Assembly (NCBI GenBank): GCA_014526335.1
Contig: JACTAT010000003.1
Coordinates: forward strand, 1 to 64,000
Origin: Chrysaora quinquecirrha
Taxonomy: Eukaryota > Cnidaria > Scyphozoa > Semaeostomeae > Pelagiidae
DNA: 64,000 bases
Direction of reading: 5' to 3'
Below the pieces are notes generated by a model that ran no database searches, was not told the DNA's origin, and saw only the letters and a list, made by a program, of their open reading frames with translations. This document shows, piece after piece, positions 21,213-32,540 of the stretch. The translations under genes and the position numbers were made by a program. The first letter of the stretch is position 1; every line of letters starts with the position of its first letter.

Positions 21213-23170
21213 GAAATTTTTTTTTTTTTTCCTTTTGTTTTTTTTTTTTCCAAATTTTTGGGGGGGAAAAAAAACCCCTTTGGGGAACTTTTAATTTTTT
21301 AAAATTCCCCAAAAATTTTCCCCAAAAGGGGGGAAAATTTCCTTTTTTTTTTTTTTCCCCCTTTTTCAAGCCTTTAAAAGGGCCCCTTGATTTTTTAAAA
21401 AATTTTAAAAAGGGAAAAATTTTTGGGTTTTTTCCCCTTTTTTAAAAACCCAAAAAACCTTTAATTTTTTTTTTTGGGGGAAAATTTTTTTTTTTTTAAA
21501 ATTTTTTTTTTTTAAAAAAAAGGTTTTTTTTTTTTAAAAAAAAAACCCTTTTTTTTTTGTTTTTTTTAAAAAAAAATTTTTTTTTTTTTTGGTTTTTTTT
21601 TTTAAAATTTTTTTAAAAAAAGGGGGGTTTAAAAAAAAACCCCCTTTTTTCCCCCCTTCAAATTTTTTTGGGGTTTCTTTTTTAAAAAATTTAAAAAAAA
21701 TTTTTTTAAAAATTTTTTTTTTTTAAAAATTTTTTTTAAAAAAAAAAAAATTTTAAATTTAAAAAAGAAAAATTAAAAATTTCCCCAAGGGTTTGGGGGT
21801 TTTTTAAAATTTTTTTGTTTTTAAGGGGAAAAATTTTTTTGGGTTTTTTTCCCCAAAAATTTTTAAAAAAAAGGGGGGTTTTTTAATTTTTGGGTTTTTT
21901 AAAAAAAATTTTTTTTTTTTTCCCTTGGGGTTTATTTTAAAAAAAATGGAAAAAGGTTAAAAAAACCCCCCAAAATTTTTTTTTTGTTGGGTTTTTTTTA
22001 AAAAAAAATTTTTTTTAAAAAATTTTTTTTTTTAATTTTTTTTTTTTGGGGTTTTTAAAAAAAAATTTCCCCTTTGGGGAAAAATTTTTTTTTTTAAGGG
22101 GGCCCCCAAAACCCCTTTTTTTTGGGAAAATTTTTTTTTTTTTAAAAAGGTTTTTAAAAATTTTTTTTAAAAACCGGGAAAAAACCCAAAAAAAAAGAAA
22201 TTTTAATTTTGGGAAACAAAGGGGTTTTTTTTTTTCCCCCCCCCCTTTTTTTTTTTAAAACCAAAGGGGGGGCCCAAGGGTTTCCCCCCCAAAAAAGGGG
22301 TTTTTTTTTTAAAATTCCAAAACCCCTTTTTTTAATTCCCAACCCCTTTTTTTTAAAATTTTCCCCCCGGTTTTAAAAATTCCAAAACCCCCAAAATTTT
22401 TTAAAAATTAAAAAGGGTTAGCCCCCTTTTTCCCCCCCCCCCCCTTTGGGAAAAAAATTTTTTTTGTTAAAATTTTTTTGGGGGGGGGAAAAAAAACCCC
22501 CCCCCAAAATTTTTCCCAAAATTTTTTTAAAGAAAAAAAGGGGGGGCCCCCCAAAAAACCCCCCCCAAAAAAAAAAAAATTCCCCCTTTTTTTTCCCCCT
22601 TTTTTTGGGGGTTTTTTTTTTTTTTTCCCCCCCTTTTTTTTTCCCCCCCCAAAATTTTCTTTTTTTTTGGGGGAAAGTTTTAAAATTAAAAATTTTTAAA
22701 ATTTGGGAAAAGGGGGAAAAAAAATTTTTGGAAGGGCCCGGGGGGTTTTGCCCAAAAATTTTTTTTTTTTTGGAAAAATTAATTTATTTTGCAACCTTTT
22801 TCCCTTTTGGGGGTTTTTTAAAATTTTTTTCCCCGGGTTTCCCCTTTTTTCCCCTTTAAAGGGGGAAAACCCAAATTAAAGGGGGGGGGGGATTTTTTTT
22901 CCCTTAAATTTTTTGGGGGGAAATTTCCTTTAAAACCCCTTTTAAAAAAAAAAAAGGGGGGTTTCCAAAGGGTTTAAAAAACCCCCCCCCCGGGGGTTTT
23001 TCCCCCCCCGGGGGGGAAAAATTTTTGGCCAAAGGGTTTTTCAAGGGTTTTTTAAAAAAAAATTATTTCCCCGAAACCCCAATTTTAAAAGGAAAAAAAA
23101 TTTTCCCAAAAAAAAAAATTTTTTTGAAAATTTCCCCGATTTTTTCCCCGGGGGGGAAAAATTTTTTTTT
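21213..23170. other. Homopolymer-inflated sequence, probable assembly artefact
   Basis: Nearly every base occurs in a run of 2-12 identical bases (TTTTTCCCCAAAA style), with almost no normal di- or trinucleotide structure. It begins abruptly after CTCTACAGGAC and ends abruptly at AACAATGGAAAG. Apparent ORFs are Phe/Lys/Pro/Gly nonsense. A second such stretch is at 47,470-49,283. Natural DNA of this texture is not known to me; low-quality consensus is the likeliest cause. Confidence 0.8.
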
Positions 23171-23175
23171 TAACA

Positions 23176-23682
23176 ATGGAAAGAGGTACAAAGACTACAG
23201 ATAATTCTGAATCAATAAACTTTTTGGATATCAAGATTATTCTTCATGATAATAAACAAATCAGCACTGACATTTATTACAAACCGACAAACCCTCATAA
23301 ATATTTGGATTTCAAGAGCGCCCACCCATCACATGTAAAGAATACTATCCCTTATAATTTGGCTAAAAGAATCGTCGTTTTTGTTTCTGATGATGATCTA
23401 GTTGAACAACGCTTAGATGAACTTAGAAATTGGCTAATTGATTGTAACTATCCTATAAACCTAATAAAGCAAGCATTCCATCGTGCCAAACTACAAGGAC
23501 CAGCCCCAGAGAAAAAACAACTTGATGTCATTCCTTTAATTACTACATATAATCCACAATTACAGCTTTCTCAGATCAACAAAATTATAACAAGAATTCT
23601 AAAAAATATTAAAGATCAAGATACAAAAGAAAATTTGCAAACTCAAAACCAATTCTATCTTTCAAGCAACCACCCAACATAA
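23176..23682 (+). pseudogene. Penelope-like element RT C-terminal fragment
   Basis: 168 residues, starting within the element because the 5' part is replaced by homopolymer sequence. NFLDIKI, then STDIYYKPTNPHKYLDFKSA, HP-HVKNTIPYNLAKRI match the region after the catalytic motifs in Penelope-like RTs. The frame ends at TAA after a Gln/Asn-rich tail; a GIY-YIG endonuclease is not present downstream. Followed 175 bp later by a hammerhead-like motif, as is known for Penelope-like elements. Truncated and presumably dead. Confidence 0.75.
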
Positions 23683-23858
23683 CATCAATACTAACAAAAG
23701 CCAGATTCGAAGCTCTTATTACAGTACGAAGAGCAGTTGATAAAAGCCGGACATGCCGTTCTCAATTGATGACGTGTATACCATACTGAAAGAGGAACTA
23801 TGTATTTATCTATTGGTCATTAGTGTTTGTATTTTAAAGTTTTTAGTAGTTTATGTTA

Positions 23859-23902
23859 GACACACTCTGATGAGGATGTAAATCTGAAAGGCCTAAGTGT
23901 GC
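23859..23902 (+). ncRNA. Hammerhead-ribozyme-like motif (Penelope-associated)
   Basis: CTGATGA (23,866-23,872) and GAAA (23,885-23,888) form the core. GGAT..ATCT can pair as a 4-bp stem II with loop GTAA, though its closing pair is G-T rather than G-C. CACACT before the core pairs with AGTGTG after it as stem I, and GGCC between GAAA and TAA could act as a very short stem III, as in type I hammerheads of retroelements. Activity is doubtful because of the wobble closing pair. Position after a Penelope-like RT agrees with the reported hammerheads of that family. Confidence 0.6.
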
Positions 23903-24965
23903 TATAAGTTTAGTATTAGTATTAGTTTTTACAAGTTTCAAAGTATCAAGATCAAAGTTTTTGGTTTCTTTTTGTGCATCCGCTCTTTTGTATTCTTATG
24001 CTTAATCCCATCAAACACTGAAATCTCATCAAGCACACAATATCTTTACAAATACATCAAATTTCAACAGAAAAACAAGAAAATCTTAAATACTTATATA
24101 ATTTACGTAAAACTTGTTCAAGTTTTAGAGATTGTTTGTTGAACTTTCTGTCGATCTGCTTGATGAGATTTTGCGTTTTGCTTGATGAGATTTTTTCATC
24201 AAACTCATCTGTTCCGTGAAATATCGTTTCCCATCCTGGGGAAAACGAGACCGGAAAAAAAGGAAACCTGTGTGGATATAGCTTGCTGATGGAAGCAATT
24301 AGAAAAGGATCAGAAAACAAAGAAAAGGATAAGCTAGACAAGCCCCAAATGAATCAATAACATGATTTAAAGCAACTTTTGCCAAGCATTAGAAATAATA
24401 GTTAAGGCTGATGTGTACTATCCGGACCTTCAATTTTCGGCTTTTTAATGGGCCTTGTATATAAAAGTAAAGCATAGGGCCTAGGCATAGTTTTTACAAT
24501 ACCGTGTACATGCCTTATGAATGGACGGGATGTGCCGCCCAGATTTTGCAAACCCACTCACTTATCATATAGACATATGCAGAAATAGACCCTGTATTGT
24601 GAGTAAAAATAAACGGAATATGAGAGTAATAGACTTTCTAGGCCTTATTATTGCTTGAAGTTGTACTACGAACATCTTCGGCGCGATTTCAACAGTTTTT
24701 TGGTCGAAATAAAGTTTAATTTTCGGGTTTTCCTCAATTGCTCACCCTCTTTCATGGAGTTTTGGTTAAAACCATACCCATTTTTAGAGAATTTCAGAGC
24801 CAAAAACCCACCCATATGGGCGGCACATTCCCGTACCCAAATTATATTAAGTATCTCCCCGAGTCGTAGTTATCGCCATTGAAATGAATGCTGGCTTGAG
24901 TGACCTCGGTTTGGTATTATAGTCTCGTCTGATGAGCGATAACTGGGACTCAGGTAATAAGTCTA

Positions 24966-25355
24966 CACGCTTTTTAGAAGGAACCACTTTATAAGGAACC
25001 TACATGTAGAAGGCCCGAAAATTTAAAGAACTTATACTACTAAAGAGAAAATCACTAAGGAACTTTTCATTGTTGAATAGTTTTATCACTGCAAACAATC
25101 AAGACTTGCAATGCCGGTTCCTTTCATTTGCAGTCGAAAATCACATAACTTGTATGTTACGCATGTATCAAATGTTTCCATGAGTAGTCTCGAGCTTTTC
25201 TCACGTCTAAGTGTCTCTGTATAGTAGTCATGAAACTGAACATGCAGTTAAAATTAAGGAACTATTAAGGAACTTTTAGAACTACAATCGTCTCAAAAGA
25301 AGTCCAAAAATAAGGAACTTTAAGAACTAGGCCTTGAGCTAGGCTCTTTATAAAA
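24966..25355. mobile_element. MITE, TATAAGGAAC family, copy 2
   Basis: Second-block copy of 5,890-6,275. Left end CACGCTTTTTAGAAGGAACC; the right end is eroded. It includes a 16-bp difference (ATCACTGCAAACAATC) from copy 1. Confidence 0.6.
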
Positions 25356-25467
25356 AATGAATATTAACATTGATTTTTAGAAAAAGGCATATATAGTTTC
25401 TTATAGTCGCTTTCTTATGAACAAAAAGAGTGTACCTAAAAATGAAAGTTCTTGTATACGATTTGTA

Positions 25468-25851
25468 CTATATTCTAATGTCATAGGTTCCCAACGTTCT
25501 TTCGACATCTAACACCAAACACATCTCTTCATCCATCATGTCTTTATTAAAACCGGCTTGTCTCTCAAGATTTCGAAAGTTTTCCAGTAACTTTTTAAGG
25601 TCTACTGTAACTTTGCTTATTCTATTTTCTAACATGTTATGTAGCAAATTATTCTCACAATAAAAAACATTTGCTGTCTCTATGGAGTCTAGATTATCAT
25701 ATTGTAAATGCTCTCTGGGCGCACAGCTGACATCTAGCCGTTTGAACGCGTTGAATATTTCGCGTGCTATTGGTTGCGGATTTGCTTCATTGTCAAGACG
25801 TGCTTTCTTCCATTCCACTGCTTTTTTTAAAAGCTTTATTCTTGGCTTCAT
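25468..25851 (-). pseudogene. Truncated copy of the JMJD4 terminal exon
   Basis: 127 codons identical by eye to the 3' part of the exon at 6,805-7,251 (MKPRIKLLKKAVEWKK to the stop). The acceptor and the first ~50 bases, including the conserved GMDYEGFY part, are gone and replaced by unrelated repeat sequence from 25,863. It lies inside the 37.5-kb JMJD4 intron, in sense orientation, but without its splice acceptor it should be skipped. Confidence 0.85.
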
Positions 25852-25862
25852 TAGAAGAATGA

Positions 25863-27660
25863 AAGGTTTGGAACCAATTTCCCCTTAATCGCAGGTAGTG
25901 GTACCACGTTATCCCAATTTTGATCGAAGTAAACAACTGTGTCGAATGAAATGTTAATACATATGAATTGATAGAGGTACCAGGTTCCACATGTAGATTC
26001 CGAAAGCTGATGTTCTTAGAAAGGAAATGCAAAGAATTTCATTGATAACTGTACGGCAAGATACAATATCTCATGTAGCAACATTTTTGGTTTTCATAGA
26101 TTTTTTTTACATAGTTTTCGGCCTATTTGGGCGTAAAATTTTTAAGAAACTGTGACGTCACTTAAAATTTCTATTGTTTGAACAGTCAATCAAATTGCGA
26201 ATAGACAAGGCCGATACCAGGGTCGAATATGGACAGCGGAGTTTCACGTAGAGGCCTATTCACCCTGGGGACGAGGTTGAGTAAAGATCTGTCCCGAATG
26301 AAATGTTAATAGTATTGTACATATGAATTGACAAAGGTACTAGGTTCCAACCTATTTTCGGAGCCTTTGGTACCATGATACAACTACCCTGTCATCCCTT
26401 TTCGAAAATATTAAAAACTTAGATTTGGCTTGCAATTGAAAATGTATTAAACATAGGAGCCTAATATGTTTTCTTTAAAAGCCTCGAGATATCCTTTTAA
26501 AGAGCTTAATTTCTTAGCCCCGTCTCTCCTGGAGGGGGAGGGGTCGTATTTTCTTGAAAGTGCTCCATTGTTGCCATTTTGTACTTAATTGTTACTTGGC
26601 TGCATTTGATTGCTGCTAGATTCCGCTTGATTAACCCAAGAGGATTTTCGTTCAGAACGTTGTTATGTTAAGGCAAGAAAATGATCACGTGACAACGAGA
26701 AGAGAAAGGAACAGGCGCGTTGTGGCTGCAAAAAAGAGGATTTCTGAAGATTTATGGGTTCTTTCTTCTTAGAGCCAATTTTCAGCCCCTGAGCGCGCTC
26801 TGATAGGGGCAAAACCCAAGGTTTCCATGTACTATCACTTCTATGAGCTTAAACTTCGTCAATTTAAACTCAAGTGCAATGAATCACTCTGAATGGCCAG
26901 AGGGGGGGGCACAACGGGAAATCTCCTGTTGTGGCGCCTAGCCATAAAGCTTCTGAATGGAAACTCTGAGAGGCAGAGTAAAGATACAGATATCGATGAC
27001 GAAGGAAATGGGACTTTAGTTTTTAATTTCGTTGTTCAGTTTAAAAAAGAAATGCCTGAAATATTAAATGAGAGAAAGTCTTAACATAGCCTCACTGCCC
27101 AAGTTCTTTACAGCCCACCCAAATCAAATTTGTTTTCGAATTTAATCTAAGTTTACCAGCAAAAAAGCAAGTCTGTTAGGTTCTCACAGGGCATAGAAGC
27201 AGTCAGGTTTATGACAGATTGCAGAACGCAGGTGAAAAGAGGATGAAGTCTCGGATAAGGAAAAAACTCATTCGATAAGACTCATTCGACAAGAGCAGGG
27301 TTCGAATTAGGTCACTGATACTCGATCTTCATTCGGCAAAGAAAGAACAACACAAGGCCAGACTCAGATTGAGGTAAACCTAAAAAGTAATCAGTAATTA
27401 TTCCTTAAATTTACAGTTAAACTTATTTCGCGTGGTATCAGCGATATTGAGCTTTTAATATAGCTACACACCTGCTTTTATGAGAAACCTCTGATATTGG
27501 CTTTCCACTGAGGTTCAATGAATTAAAGAAGATTCGTTCTTGGCAAGTTAGGAAACTTTTAAAGCCGGCGCATACGCTGAGGAAAGTGTAGACTTGCCCA
27601 AGTCGTCTTTGATGGAATGAAAGAGGCCAAGTCCAAGGAAAGTGCTGAGCAGAAATCGCA
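25863..27660. repeat. Second-block intron sequence, no gene
   Basis: Near copy of 7,480-9,360, with GGTACC-type repeat motifs at the left. A plus frame at 26,893-27,084 is partly shared with 8,620-8,796 in block 1, but nothing identifies it as a gene. Confidence 0.4.
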
Positions 27661-27664
27661 TTTT

Positions 27665-28500
27665 AGGTCGTGTCGAATTTAATCTATTTATTTAATCCGA
27701 CAAAAAAAAACCACGCAAGAGCGACGTTGACTTTATATGTAGTGTTTCGTCGAACTTCATTCAAAGTGAAGTTATTTGGTTTAGTTACTGAAAATGGGGC
27801 TCTAAAGGGGCGAATTTTTAATTCAAATTTACTGCGGCAAATGCAGTAAAATGGATTCGACCAAAATGCGACCATATATGTCGAACTTGTCATTTAAGTT
27901 CGGCAAATTCTGCTGCACTTAATTCAAAGATAATAAGCTTCATAAAATTGCCACTTTATATGGGTGAATTTAGGAAGAAATTAATTCAAATCTTTCTTGA
28001 GTTAAAGTCCAGAAAAGTGTTCCACCTTCCTCGAGACAAAAAACCCCTAGCTGAAAACCTTCCTCACTTAACAATGAAAAATAGGCGTGTTTCGGGTGTG
28101 GCAAAAGATTTTCCTTTGTTCTAACTGACCTTCCTCCGGTCAGTGACCGTGTGACCGTAACTTTTTCCTGACTCTGCAGAATTAGAAATAAAGCATCGAA
28201 AAACAAACTTTTGTTGCACCAGAAGTGTCTATTTTCCAGAAAAACAGCTGATGTAAACGTGAATTGTATTGCTTCTTCTATTTGTAGAATTTAAGTGTCA
28301 ATTACCTGTTTTGGCACTTAAAATTTTGATTCTAAGAAACTGCTAAGAAACTTTCAGTACCAAATTTGTCCCAAAACTAAGAAACTTTGAGTACTGACCA
28401 AAATCTTAGTTTCTTATTTAAAAAGAGTGTATGAAGTCAACGCCACTCTTACATCGCTTTTATGCCGAAGCAAACAAATTAAATTCGACGCGACCTAAAT
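27665..28500. mobile_element. Inverted-repeat element, block-2 copy with internal deletion
   Basis: Corresponds to 9,372-10,553. Outer arms remain (GGTCGTGTCGAATTTAAT and AATTCGACGCGACCTAAAT), but sequence between 28,006 and 28,180 jumps from the left arm to the ~170-bp repeat and then into the middle of the nested MITE. Confidence 0.55.
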
Positions 28501-28532
28501 GTGGCCTTAAAAGCCCGCCTTATAAAGTGACA

Positions 28533-28931
28533 ATGCCATTCGTGGCACTTATGCACGCAATTTTTGCTGATAACTTTCGTACGGAAGCCCACAAGTGCCA
28601 GGCAAACTTTGTTTTTTTTTCAGGTGCATTTTAATGTTTTCTACTCCACACAAGATATTTTTGAGGACAAGTTGTGTGTTTCTCTACAAGTTAGCTTTGC
28701 TAAAAATCAAAACTTCGAGAAATTTAATAATATCCGTTGGTATCACAGCTTTACCTCCCTTCCCTCTCTCGTATTGGTATTTGTGGGCTTCCGCACATTC
28801 GTGGCTTTGAGGAAAATATGTGTCGTGCTTGATATTTTCTGCCATTCTTGGCAAAATCCATGGGCAGGGGTCGTGTGGTTCTCGCGCGCACACGATGAGA
28901 ATTTGCGGAGGAAAGTGCCACGAATGGCATT
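28533..28931. mobile_element. MITE with AATGCCATTCGTGGCACTT TIRs, copy 2
   Basis: Near-identical to 10,585-10,981, with a few inserted bases near 28,868 and 28,887. Same mirrored ends, no coding potential. Confidence 0.6.
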
Positions 28932-29779
28932 TACTCAGCACTGTCTTCAGCGTGTGTGGCGGGCTTAAGTATCTGGCGCTGAACAATAAATTCCATTCAA
29001 GACCCTCTCGATATAACAGAACTCTCGAAATTTTCTGTCTCCTTTAGAGTTCTTACGTTCGGTTTCGTTCCGTTCTTTCGTTAGAGTTCATTAAAGCGAG
29101 CTTCAGCTATATCTCCTGACTATTTTAATATCAGGAAACTATTAAATTACGTTAAAAGTTTCATTGTTAAAAGTAAGATATTGGAAATTAAAAAAAATTG
29201 ACTTCAATGTTGATTTTAAGGAAGGATCGGGGGCCGAGCCCCCTTGTAAAATCAGGTTGGTTTTTTTTGTGGGTTAACCCCCCAAAACAATTAAGAATTG
29301 GTCATAATTTTAAAATCTTCCCGTTGCCATTAACATTCTTTATATGCTTTCTTTGCAAAGATCTTGACGAAAAGTACACATTAATTTCCTTTTCCCTAGC
29401 CCCTTTTCAAGTTGTGTCGATTCCTAAAGGGCTCATTTCTTGAGAAAAATCCTGTTTTTCTGTCAGCCTTTATGCTGGATCCCCCCATTTCTATTTTTTC
29501 TACGCAATGTTGTTGCTTACATTTGGTTAATAGCACTGGCCATCATATTTGCATCAATAAGAATATGAGTGTGGTCACAAGGAACAACACCCCATATAAT
29601 GACGGAGCCCCTCCCTCTCTCTCCTTGTGAAATTTTGAAATCACAACTGTTTGTCTTACCATTGGCAAATCTTTACAGATCAAGAAAGACTTGAATTGAC
29701 ACTGTGAAAATGGCGAGTGAAAAAGAAGAGTTACGACTGTCACTGGTTGCTGATGTCCACACCTAACTACTTCTGAAAA

Positions 29780-30820
29780 ATGAACGATAGCAGTAGTAAT
29801 ACTACTCATAATACTAACATTACTAACAGTATTACTATTACTAACAGCACCACACCCAAATATGACTGTATTCCACGAAGTATAGGGATTTCTTCAATCG
29901 TTCTTGCACTTGTTGCCTGTCCCTTTCATCTTTACATTTTAAAAGTTCTAATTGCTCGATTAAGATTGAAACTTGCTCGCCATAAAATCCTCCTTAGCCT
30001 ATCCATCGCTGACAATCTTCAGTTGTTACTTTCAGCTATTATTTTCATCATTTCTATTGCTTCTGCCTTGCAATCAAGCTCCACAGGATGTCTGGTTATT
30101 CGTAAAATATTTGAATTTAATTGCATTGCTACACTGGTATCTTCAAGTGGCAGTATTGTATTACTATCTATTGAGAGATACATTGCTTGCATTTACGCTC
30201 TCCAATTCCACAATATTGTCACACATAAACGTACAGTCATAAGTCTACTCTGTCTGTGGACAATAAGCATCACTTCTGGTGTCGTGCAAATATTCCACGT
30301 GCAGAAACCCAATGGTAATTATTCGACGTTCAATGTTGCACCATCTTCAAGAATGTTTTACATTGTTGTCGTATTTGCAAGTTCCTGTATCATCTCGATT
30401 GTCCAGATTCGCCTATACCTTCTATCAAAAAGCAAATTGAAGGCCGATAAAGAAATCTCGTTTGGCAGCAGACAAGAAGAATCAGACCTACGAAGACGCC
30501 ATATAAAAATTGCAGTTGTCTCAAGTGCGGTTACTGTATTATATATGATTTGCATGCTACCATTAGCTGTTTACAACTCATTTCATTTCGCAAAAGACAC
30601 ATTTGATTCGAAATTACGACAAGTAGTGGTTAGCAGTGCAATTTTAAATACACTATTTGACCCGTTTCTGTATGGAATAGGGATGGTAGATATAAGAAGA
30701 GCAATGAAAAGAGATTGGGACGAGTTTAAATTCTTCATCCGAAACAGAGCTGGAGTGCAGAATGATGAAATGGTTGGAAAATTTGAAGATGGAAAGACGT
30801 TCCAAACGACTCAAGTGTGA
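29780..30820 (+). CDS. Class A (rhodopsin-like) G-protein-coupled receptor, copy 2
   Basis: An intact single-exon 346-residue receptor, the same as copy 1 except for a Leu-to-Ser change at residue 39, a Thr-Ile to Lys-Phe change in the tail, and absence of the 13-residue tail duplication. Signature motifs (SIADN, ERY, CMLP, DPFLY) are unchanged. It lies antisense within the 37.5-kb JMJD4 intron. With no stop or shift, either it is a recent functional duplicate or it is the other allele of the same gene placed in the contig by mistake. Confidence 0.87.
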   Translation: MNDSSSNTTHNTNITNSITITNSTTPKYDCIPRSIGISSIVLALVACPFHLYILKVLIARLRLKLARHKILLSLSIADNLQLLLSAIIFIISIASALQSSSTGCLVIRKIFEFNCIATLVSSSGSIVLLSIERYIACIYALQFHNIVTHKRTVISLLCLWTISITSGVVQIFHVQKPNGNYSTFNVAPSSRMFYIVVVFASSCIISIVQIRLYLLSKSKLKADKEISFGSRQEESDLRRRHIKIAVVSSAVTVLYMICMLPLAVYNSFHFAKDTFDSKLRQVVVSSAILNTLFDPFLYGIGMVDIRRAMKRDWDEFKFFIRNRAGVQNDEMVGKFEDGKTFQTTQV

Positions 30821-31059
30821 GACTGAACAATGGAACTCAAGGGGGGTAATAGAACATAATTAGCAAAGGGGTGTGCGAGATAATGTTCTCGAAACTATAA
30901 ATAATTTAGAAATGATCAGGAATACATTAACCGTGTCTTACAAGCAAAAAAAATTGTAGTAAAGTATGTACTTTGGATTTAAAGTTAATTTGGGAAAAAC
31001 AATGTAGCTATAAGCTTGGAGAAAATGTCTAATTTATTTTAGAGCCTACTCTGTAATCA

Positions 31060-31800
31060 GGTTAAAATATCGGATACTTTTGATAGCTGTATCGCAATGT
31101 GCCACCTGTTTATGCGTAAGGTTTATTTCTGAGGTTATGTCAGTTTGGTATCGAACATTTTTCGCTTAAAGCATATCAGGTTAAAATATCGGATACTTTT
31201 GATAGCTGTATCGCAATGTGCCACCTGTTATGCGTAGCAGGTTTATTTCTGAGGTTATTGTCATTCTGGTGTCGAAATTTTTCGCTTAAAGCATATCTGG
31301 TTAAAATATTGGATACTTTTGATAGCTGTATCGCAATGTGCCACCTGTTATGCGTAGTAGGTTTATTTCTGAGGTTATTGTCATTCTGGTGTCGAAATTT
31401 TTCGCTTAAAGCATATCTGGTTAAAATATTGGATACTTTTGATAGCTGTATCGCAATGTGCCACCTGTTATGCGTAGTAGGTTTATTTCTGAGGTTATTG
31501 TCATTCTGGTATCGAAATTTTTCGCTTAAAGCATATCTGGTAAAAATATTGGATACTTTTGATAGCTGTATCGCAATGTGCTACCTGTTATGCGTAGTAG
31601 GTTTATTTCCGAGGTCATTTTCATTTTGGTATCGAAATTTTTCGCTTAAAGCATATCTGGTTAAAATATTGGATACTTTTGATAGCTGTATCGCAATGTG
31701 CCACCTGTTATGCGTAGTAGGTTTATTTCCGAGGTTATTGTCATTCTGGAATCGAAATTTTTCGCTGAAAGCGTATAAGGTTGAAGCATATCGGATACTA
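31060..31800. repeat. 120-bp satellite, about 6 units
   Basis: Units run GGTTAAAATATTGGATAC.., ATCGCAATGTGCCACCTG.., TTTTTCGCTTAAAGCATAT. Units 3-6 are most alike; the ends are more diverged. As 120 is a multiple of three, a 196-codon frame with a 40-residue repeat stays open; it has no other support as a gene. It sits where block 2 diverges from block 1. Confidence 0.9.
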
Positions 31801-32204
31801 TTGTGATTATTGTATCGCAGTATTTGCCTGTTTATGCTTAGTACTGTATGTGTTGATATCCGCTGTTTCTGTCGTTTTCGCTAAATTCATATGGTATCGG
31901 AAGCGACTTGTTTGGCCAAGAAGAATTCTGAACGAATGCAGTTTTTACAGGGTTACCATTCGAGGTGATCTTTGCGTATAAGATACTGGACGATTGTCAT
32001 ATAATGTTCGAAAGTACGGCTGCTCGGACCGGCAACTGCGCTGTCTGATTGGTTTTTTCTCGGTCTGTAAAAGCCGTATTTTGCAAGCCGTATTGACCGG
32101 CGTCGCCCTGATTTCTTTTCATCAAAGTTTTAAAATATGCTATATAATTTTCGACGACCATGTAATAAAGCCTTTACGCGGTTTTTAATAAAACACTGAC
32201 ATTT

Positions 32205-32540
32205 TTTCATTTCATTTATTCTTATTTTTATACAACACCCTTTCAGCATCACAAAAGAAAAACTTAGACTACAAATTCACAATTTAGGATATAAGAAAAA
32301 TTATAATATAGCGGCTCTTCCAAGGGGTCGTGTTTGGGTCACTACCTCAAGAATTCCTTTAGTTTCCGTTTGAAGAATCTCTTATTTCTTTAGGGATCTC
32401 ATTCCATGTAGTTGCTCCCTGGTATTTAAAGGACTTTGTACAATATTCTAAACGAAGTCGGGGAATTTCGAAATCTTCAATTTTTCGTGTATTGTATCTC
32501 GAAATAGTAAATCTCGTAGTGAATATGTTCTTCAGAACTA
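32205..32540 (-). pseudogene. LINE 3' end fragment, copy 2
   Basis: Block-2 copy of 16,921-17,290 with the same SRYNTRKIEDFEIPR and YQGATTWNEIPKEIR peptides, missing a short C-terminal piece. It ends at a deletion that also removed the JMJD4 exon seen at 17,358 in block 1. Confidence 0.65.

Noticed and set aside
22046..22859. Open frames in the first homopolymer stretch
   Set aside because: Composed of Phe, Lys, Gly and Pro from base runs; the underlying sequence is probably not real.
31216..31806. 196-codon protein with 40-residue repeats
   Set aside because: Explained by the 120-bp satellite unit being a multiple of three; no homology and no flanking gene structure.
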